From an uncultured Eubacterium sp. (lineage in GTDB: Bacteria; Bacillota_A; Clostridia; Lachnospirales; Lachnospiraceae), in NCBI GenBank assembly GCA_947653505.1, contig CANTHI010000165.1:1-7901 (forward strand): DNA of 7,901 bases, given 5' to 3'. The notes below the pieces were generated by a model. It made no database searches. It was not told the origin of the DNA and saw only the letters and a list, made by a program, of their open reading frames with translations. The stretch's first letter is position 1, and the number at the start of each line of letters is the position of its first letter. Below are positions 6,375-7,901 of the stretch, piece by piece. A program made the position numbers and the translations under genes.

Positions 6375-7745
6375 CTATGCATCCGTTCCCCTCTCCAATA
6401 TCCCATTCAGCCGCAAAAACAACATGGATCCAGTCACAGAAGCCGCAAGAATGTCACTCACCGGCTCTGCCAAAAATACACCAAAAACCGGATTGCGAAA
6501 TACGTGCGGCAGTACAAAGATCAGCGGGATCAGCAGCACCAGCTTACGCAGACACGCCATCAGAAGGCTGATCTTTGCCTGTCCCAGTGCCATAAAGGTC
6601 TGCTGGCAGGAAATCTGTACACCAGTGGAAAAAATACCTGCCATATAGATCCGCATAGCCCACACCGTATAATCCGCAAGAGAAGCATCACTGCTGAAAA
6701 TCCCCGTAAACATCCGTGGCACCAGCATCAGCAGCAGCCACATCAATGTCGCGTATCCCGTACATGCCACGAACTGACAGCCAAACGCCTGTTTTACCCT
6801 TTTTTTGTTGCCTGCCCCATAATTATAACTCATAACCGGCTGGCCTCCCTGACAGATTCCCTGCAGCGGCAGTGTCACCAGCTGGCTGCAGGAGGAAATA
6901 ATTGTCATCGCGCCGACTGCGACATCCCCTCCGAATCTGGACAGACTGCTGTTAAAACTGATATTCAGAATGCTTTCCGTACCCAGCATCACAAACGTAG
7001 AGATTCCCAGCGCCAGGCACGGACCCATCACTTTCGGCACTATTTTCATATCTGCCATATTCAGCCGCAGCAGAGTCCTTTTTCCTCTTAAAAAAAAGAG
7101 TACCCACACCGCGCTGACCGCCTGACTGATCACTGTTGCGATTGCCGCTCCCCGCACTCCCATGTGCAGTGCAAAAATAAGTATCGGATCCAGAATAATA
7201 TTACAGACGGCTCCCATAACGGTTGTCACCATACTAAATCTGGCAAACCCCTGCGTCGTAATAAATGGATTCATTCCCATCACAATCATAACAAAAATCG
7301 TGCCCAGAATATAAATCCGCGCATAAGATAGTGCATATGGCAAAGTCACATCACTTGCGCCAAACAGACGAAGCAGCTGCGGTGCGAATATATAAAATCC
7401 TATCGTCAGTACTGCCGCAAAAATCAGCAATACCGAAAAACAATTACCTAAAATCTTCTGCGCACCTTCCCTGTCATTTTTTCCCATCGCAATTGCAGCC
7501 CGCGGCGCTCCACCAGAACCAGCTAACATCGCAAATGCATTGATCATCATCAGAATCGGCAGAAACAGCCCCACTCCTGTTAACGCAGACGCGCCCGCTT
7601 TTGGTATGTGACCGATGTAAATGCGGTCTACGATATTATACAGCATATTGATCAGCTGTGCGATTACTGCAGGAACCGCGAGATTCAGCATTAAGCCTGG
7701 TACACCTGCATGTGCGAGATCCTGACTGCTGTTTTTCGCTGACAT
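6375..7745 (-). CDS. MATE-family multidrug/cation efflux transporter
   Basis: An inner-membrane antiporter of the MATE (multi-antimicrobial extrusion) family. Members export organic cations, drugs or metabolites in exchange for Na+ or H+; the substrate here cannot be read from sequence. The 456-aa length and about 12 hydrophobic helices in two six-helix halves match the family. Typical segments are: LINMLYNIVDRIYIGHI (31-47) in helix 1; LAGSGGAPRAAIAMGKND (74-91) after helix 2; MNPFITTQG (158-166); NIILDPILIF (182-191) in helix 6; and QGICQGGQPVMSYNYGAG (295-312), the second-half signature. The open frame extends 24 codons further, but AGGAG at 7753-7757 lies seven bases before the ATG at 7745, and the upstream codons fall in the promoter and leader region. 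The N-terminus of about 15 residues is polar without a signal peptide. No regulator gene is adjacent in the window. It resembles the NorM/DinF-like clostridial MATE proteins. Confidence 0.93.
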   Translation of the reverse strand: MSAKNSSQDLAHAGVPGLMLNLAVPAVIAQLINMLYNIVDRIYIGHIPKAGASALTGVGLFLPILMMINAFAMLAGSGGAPRAAIAMGKNDREGAQKILGNCFSVLLIFAAVLTIGFYIFAPQLLRLFGASDVTLPYALSYARIYILGTIFVMIVMGMNPFITTQGFARFSMVTTVMGAVCNIILDPILIFALHMGVRGAAIATVISQAVSAVWVLFFLRGKRTLLRLNMADMKIVPKVMGPCLALGISTFVMLGTESILNISFNSSLSRFGGDVAVGAMTIISSCSQLVTLPLQGICQGGQPVMSYNYGAGNKKRVKQAFGCQFVACTGYATLMWLLLMLVPRMFTGIFSSDASLADYTVWAMRIYMAGIFSTGVQISCQQTFMALGQAKISLLMACLRKLVLLIPLIFVLPHVFRNPVFGVFLAEPVSDILAASVTGSMLFLRLNGILERGTDA

Positions 7746-7827
7746 TTTTATTCTCCTTTCTTTTCTGTAAAAGCAGTTAAAGCATTGTAATATACGTTCT
7801 TCCACGATAATTCCCACTTCAAAAAAT

Positions 7828-7856
7828 ATCGTAGCATATTTCAGACAAAATCAAAA
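7828..7856 (-). promoter_or_regulatory. Candidate promoter of the MATE transporter gene
   Basis: TACGAT (7828-7833) matches the -10 consensus in four of six bases and is preceded by TGC, an extended -10. Upstream, TTTTGA (7851-7856) lies 17 bp away; TTGATT (7849-7854) lies at 15 bp. Transcription would begin near 7821, giving a leader of about 76 nt. The remaining bases to 7901 show no gene I can support. Confidence 0.45.
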
Positions 7857-7901
7857 GATATTTTTTCTGATGTTAAAGATGTGTCGGAAGAAGATTATTA
7901 T

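Noticed and set aside
6504..7091. Plus-strand 195-codon frame, His/Gln-rich
   Set aside because: It is antisense to the MATE transporter, with a composition expected from the complement of hydrophobic codons.
7791..7901. Open plus-strand frame at the right edge
   Set aside because: No start codon with a ribosome binding site is present, and it overlaps the candidate promoter of the transporter; 37 open codons can occur by chance.

Overview
The window looks like a chromosomal segment of a low-to-moderate GC Gram-positive anaerobe of the Clostridia, most likely Lachnospiraceae. This rests on three things: a type III glutamine synthetase, a Bacillus-like class II fructose-bisphosphate aldolase, and strong AGGAG-type ribosome binding sites before the genes with a clear start. 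The lineage-restricted look of the 275-aa protein and the degenerate Rpn-family fragment also fit. No species can be named from the sequence alone.

Layout, left to right. At 1-36 (minus) lie the first 12 codons of a gene whose N-terminus resembles anaerobic sulfatase-maturase-type radical SAM proteins; it runs off the window. Just upstream of it, 58-156 can fold into a rod-like RNA on the minus strand. Then comes an AT-rich, gene-poor stretch to about 517 and a good sigma-A-like promoter (518-546). That promoter leads to a 79-aa protein of unknown function (718-957, plus), whose translation-initiation region is imperfectly duplicated. A second plus-strand gene (1210-2037) encodes a 275-aa highly charged protein with a basic N-terminal half, an acidic coiled-coil-like middle and a proline-rich tail. 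It ends at a strong bidirectional terminator (2054-2081).

From 2132 to the right edge every recognisable gene is on the minus strand: type III glutamine synthetase (2132-4246), class II fructose-bisphosphate aldolase (4718-5581), a 5'-truncated Rpn/PD-(D/E)XK transposase-like remnant (5791-6258), and a MATE-family efflux transporter (6375-7745). These are separated by gaps with their own candidate promoters, so they look like monocistronic housekeeping and accessory genes rather than one operon. Nitrogen assimilation (glutamine from glutamate, ammonia and ATP) and central glycolysis sit side by side without obvious functional coupling.

The most interesting non-coding structure is the 471-bp gap upstream of glutamine synthetase. 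It holds an intrinsic terminator whose loop is complementary to the bases just after its U-tract, followed by a 13-bp long-range stem enclosing a second hairpin. This may be an attenuation leader for glutamine synthetase, or simply the aldolase terminator followed by a structured leader. No CRISPR array, tRNA, rRNA, intact mobile element or clearly new multigene system is visible.
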